In this document: in pieces, positions 61,585 to 64,000 of the stretch | Position numbering within the stretch: the stretch's first letter is position 1 | How the letters are laid out: the number at the start of each line of letters is the position of its first letter | Assembly: GCA_002839605.1 (NCBI GenBank) | Contig: PGYK01000005.1 | Coordinates: forward strand, 186,001-250,000 | DNA: 64,000 nt | Direction of reading: 5' to 3' | Origin: Methanomicrobiales archaeon HGW-Methanomicrobiales-3 | Lineage (GTDB): Archaea > Halobacteriota > Methanomicrobia > Methanomicrobiales > Methanospirillaceae | The notes under the pieces: generated by a model | The model's input: only the letters and a program-made list of their open reading frames with translations | The model's database searches: none | What the model was told of the DNA's origin: nothing | Program-made: the position numbers and the translations under genes

Positions 61585-61961
61585 TTTTTCCCGCGGGCCA
61601 TACGGAAAAGAACGGGTGGGCAACGGAGCCCGCACCAGGGAGTCGCATTGTTAAAAACCCCCACACGGGATCACCACTCGCAGGGCCCGCGGGGGTTATG
61701 ATCTGCCCCCTGGTGCCGCAGGAACGGGTGCAGGAGTACGTTTGCATAAGGATCGGCAATCTGAAAATGGCACTGGCTGGCAGGCAGTAAGCGACCGGAG
61801 AACCGTTTTACCGTTTGCCAATCAGGCGAGCATCATACCCACTTGGTAGTAGAGGGAATCACAACGGAATACCTTCAACGGCCTTCGTTTTCGGGTTTCA
61901 CAATCACAACCTTTTTCCTTCTGTGAATGCACAGTTTCCTGTCGACTGACAGGAAACGATC
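61585..61961 (+). other. intergenic region, no certain gene
   Basis: A 377-base gap. It includes an inverted CCCGCGGGCC / GGCCCGCGGG pair (about 61590 and 61685), and a 30-codon frame from ATG 61699 to TAA 61788 that is too short to support. AGGAAAC at 61951-61957 is the likely ribosome-binding site of the STAS gene. Confidence 0.35.
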
Positions 61962-62306
61962 ATGGGTCTGGAACCAACGACAATCGATGGCATCACGATC
62001 ATCACGCTCCCGAAGCGTTTCGATATCGACAGTGTCCCGTTCATTGAGAACGAACTCAGACAGATCAGGACCGCAGATCCACGACGCGTCCTCTTTGATT
62101 TTTCCGGAACCGAGTATATTTCCAGTGCCGGCATGCGGCTGCTCATCGGTTCGCTGCGCTCCATCCGCGAGAACGGGGGTACCATCGCCCTCTCCACTCT
62201 CTGCCGCCAGGTGATGTACATCTTTGAAATATCAGGGTTTGACAAGATCTTCACCATTTATGAGACGCGGGAGAAAGCACTCAAAAAGATGAAGAAGAAC
62301 GCGTAA
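61962..62306 (+). CDS. STAS-domain anti-sigma-factor-antagonist-like protein
   Basis: A 114-residue stand-alone STAS protein like SpoIIAA/RsbV. The conserved phosphorylatable serine lies in Y-I-S-S-A-G-M-R, after the L-F-D-F-S-G strand. In bacteria these proteins are phosphorylated by an RsbW-type kinase and dephosphorylated by an RsbU-type phosphatase. The archaeon has no sigma factor, so the target must differ. The phosphatase encoded at 43804-45930 is a possible partner. Confidence 0.92.
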   Translation: MGLEPTTIDGITIITLPKRFDIDSVPFIENELRQIRTADPRRVLFDFSGTEYISSAGMRLLIGSLRSIRENGGTIALSTLCRQVMYIFEISGFDKIFTIYETREKALKKMKKNA

Positions 62307-62712
62307 TGTTCTGATCAACCTCTCCGAAGAGGGAAACGGGTTTTTGCGTAACTGTACCGAAAAGTGCCAGAATATCCTAAAACCGGGTAATGGGATATGG
62401 TCGGGGCGGCCCATTTGGTCTTTTTTGGTTCCCCGGCATTTCCTGCCGTACGAGAACCTGATGGATTGGTTATCCATTTGGGTTGCATGGAGCGCTGAAG
62501 GGGCCTCGTGTCATGGACAGGGATGCCAATCGCAGAGTTTTTTTACGCTGGCCCCGAAAATCAGGGGAATTGGGATCCGAATGAACGCCGGTTATTCAGA
62601 AAAGAACCTTTTTTTGGAAGATCCTGCCAATTTTTCTTCCAGCTTCCGAGAGCATATATACCATTCTTCGCATACAGGCATGAGAGAAAGATACAAGGAA
62701 GGTTTGATCATC
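62307..62712 (+). other. promoter region of the cysteine-rich exported protein
   Basis: A 406-base gap; the long upstream reading frame has no coding character. GCATATATACC at 62652-62662 is a strong TATA element, and AAGGAAGG shortly before ATG 62713 is a ribosome-binding site. A few T-runs follow the STAS gene. Confidence 0.5.
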
Positions 62713-63006
62713 ATGGCCAAAACAGAATCCGCACGATCGCCACTCGGCCGGCTGGTACTTTTCATGGTCTGCTTAGCGATTGCAGGTGCAATTGTTGCCG
62801 GGGTACACTATGCTTTTGTGGATCTCCCGCAGCAGAAGGCGCTGCAGGTGCCTACAAATGACGGTTCTGCATCCTGCGCAGCAGGGTGTTCGGATGCATA
62901 CCAGGCCTGCATTGGCGGGTGCAGTGGCGACCGCAGCTGCATTGACGCCTGCTACCAGAACGCAGTGGCGTGTGCGAACAGCTGCGGCATCGAGATCATG
63001 GGATGA
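62713..63006 (+). CDS. membrane-tethered cysteine-rich small protein
   Basis: A 97-residue protein with one N-terminal membrane helix (about 12-33) and a C-terminal domain with eight cysteines in a regular C-x3-C pattern (C-A-A-G-C, C-I-G-G-C, C-I-D-A-C, C-A-N-S-C). Such spacing suggests disulfide-linked helical hairpins outside the cell, or a metal site. No family recognised. A clear TATA box and ribosome-binding site support expression. Confidence 0.65.
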   Translation: MAKTESARSPLGRLVLFMVCLAIAGAIVAGVHYAFVDLPQQKALQVPTNDGSASCAAGCSDAYQACIGGCSGDRSCIDACYQNAVACANSCGIEIMG

Positions 63007-63475
63007 GCGATACCTGCAGGATCGCTCTCCCGAAGTGAACTCTTTTTTTTTGATCTGTAGAAATCATTCCCAAGGTGTCATTTTGTGGAATTGCGAGGGT
63101 GACCCCCTCTCTACCTGAAGAGGAGGGAGGCAGCCTGCGGGGGCAAGCCCCCAAAACCCCCGGTTCTATCATTTTAGTTTCATGTGCCCATTTACCTCCT
63201 GCTCCACGGGGCGAAGGTCGATGAGACCCCGAGCGCCCGTGGCTACATCGCAGATCAATTGATGATTTCTGGCAGGTTTTCTACAGAGCACTTTTTTGAT
63301 CTGTCTCGATGCCCGGTGAACTGAATGGCGGCGTTGCCATCATTTCAGCCGACAGAAAGTGTACGATTGCGGGGATATCAGATCCTGCCTTGCATGCGTC
63401 ATTGACCCCGTTTGTACAGAAGCCGCCTCCCGCGTGGACGGTCCTTTGAAGGTGAAGCGGGGTTGTGCCGTACAC
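63007..63475 (+). other. intergenic region with a family A repeat
   Basis: A 469-base gap. It contains T8 after the cysteine-rich gene (about 63043-63050, possible terminator), a family A repeat at 63094-63163, and short open frames (for example 63309-63449, 46 codons) without enough support to call. Confidence 0.45.
63094..63163 (+). repeat. GC-rich dispersed repeat, family A copy 3
   Basis: GCGAGGGTGACCCCCTCTCT, then GGGAGGCAGCC and the hairpin GGGGG-CAAG-CCCCC, then ACCCCCGG. Same block order as the copies 41 and 35 kb upstream, with a slightly altered centre. Confidence 0.6.
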
Positions 63476-63934
63476 CTACCGGACAATCCGGCACTCAGCG
63501 GTCACTTCCCCGACTTCGGCGAACATCGCGGCTATGGGGCAGAGACGCGTAAGCGTCTGGTCGATGATGTTTTTCACCATTGCATCATCCGCATCGGCCC
63601 GGAGCGTGATGGTCAGGTGGACGTGATCGAAAAATGCCGGCATGGTCTTCACCCGGGTCCCGTGGATCCCGATTGTCATCTGCTTCACGGCAATGCCATT
63701 GTCGCCAAGCGCAAGGATGATCTTCACACCAACGCAGCCCCCAAGCGAGCCGATGAGGTACTGGATCGGGTTCGGTGTGTTCCCCTGCCCGCCCATGCCG
63801 ACCGGGGCTTCCATCGGGAACGTGATCCCGGATGATGTTGCGGCGGTGAACGCACCGTCGCCGTTGTACGTCACGGTCATGTCAACCGGTTTCCACTCTT
63901 TTCTCGATTCCGGCCAGGGGATCTCTGTGCTCAT
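63476..63934 (-). CDS. OsmC-family protein
   Basis: A 152-residue OsmC/Ohr-fold protein. The two reactive cysteines are in S-L-G-G-C-V-G-V and T-R-L-C-P-I-A, as in OsmC proteins that reduce organic hydroperoxides with a dithiol donor. The start ATG 63934 has no strong ribosome-binding site visible. It may act in peroxide defence together with the distant KatG, though it is not linked to it. Confidence 0.9.
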   Translation of the reverse strand: MSTEIPWPESRKEWKPVDMTVTYNGDGAFTAATSSGITFPMEAPVGMGGQGNTPNPIQYLIGSLGGCVGVKIILALGDNGIAVKQMTIGIHGTRVKTMPAFFDHVHLTITLRADADDAMVKNIIDQTLTRLCPIAAMFAEVGEVTAECRIVR

Positions 63935-64000
63935 GGGTGTACCGGTTTTTCTTTTTTCCTTAATTACTCATGCAAAGGGAATCGCGGGGCCGGGCGGGAT

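Noticed and set aside
63309-63449. 46-codon frame in the gap before the OsmC gene
   Set aside because: Too short, no ribosome-binding site and no recognisable similarity; opposite-strand frames are equally open.

Overview
The window comes from a methanogenic archaeon, most probably of the order Methanomicrobiales (Methanoregula/Methanosphaerula-like). The evidence is archaeal TATA boxes with short or absent leaders, archaeal families (Hef helicase/nuclease, archaeal GlyRS, UPF0147, UPF0305/DUF2115, autoantigen-p27 zinc ribbon, DUF3821-PEGA surface protein), bacterial-type gyrase of the kind found in methanogens, the siroheme-dependent Ahb heme route, and very large PAS-rich sensors. Placement below the order is inference. 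No rRNA, tRNA or CRISPR array was found.

Layout. 1-630: end of a CbiQ-like ECF transporter and an unknown gene. 1002-5589: gyrB-gyrA. 5714-8165: pilin-like protein, YjbQ, a QueG-like Fe-S protein and a META lipoprotein. 8307-13326: a 1306-residue REC-PAS-histidine kinase overlapping a REC-PAS regulator. 13474-17566 (minus strand): aquaporin-ahbD-ahbA-ahbB-ahbC, followed by UPF0305 and katG (18660-20888) on the plus strand. 21139-24465: UPF0147, p27 zinc ribbon, an orphan CARF-like/winged-helix regulator and a Yip1-like protein. 24466-29100: hef, hicBA and an AT-rich two-gene island, scattered with GC-rich palindromic repeats.

29136-42972: glyS, an HTH protein, UPF0173 hydrolase, TMEM175 channel, MFS exporter, PEGA surface protein, nitroreductase, FkbM methyltransferase, pirin, GNAT, an acetate-type transporter divergent from a fused AguB-AguA polyamine enzyme, and an atypical CDF protein. 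43166-49121: a signalling block with a sensor-coupled SpoIIE/RsbU phosphatase, a lone receiver, a TPR membrane protein and a REC-PAS protein. 49509-56180: secreted protein, flavin reductase, an MscS/NTPase/MscS group and a CPBP protease. 56371-63934: transglutaminase, methyltransferase, PPC-domain protein, BI-1 protein, 2H phosphoesterase, two unusual cysteine-rich small proteins, a STAS protein and OsmC.

The genes that fit together best are: (i) Ahb heme synthesis plus heme-dependent KatG (and perhaps aquaporin), an oxidative-stress module; (ii) MscS-NTPase-MscS, where the NTPase has a degenerate P-loop; (iii) the RsbU-type phosphatase and STAS protein, halves of a partner-switch in an organism without sigma factors; (iv) the one-polypeptide agmatine-to-putrescine pathway, whose promoter region contains repeated GGTGCA half-sites.
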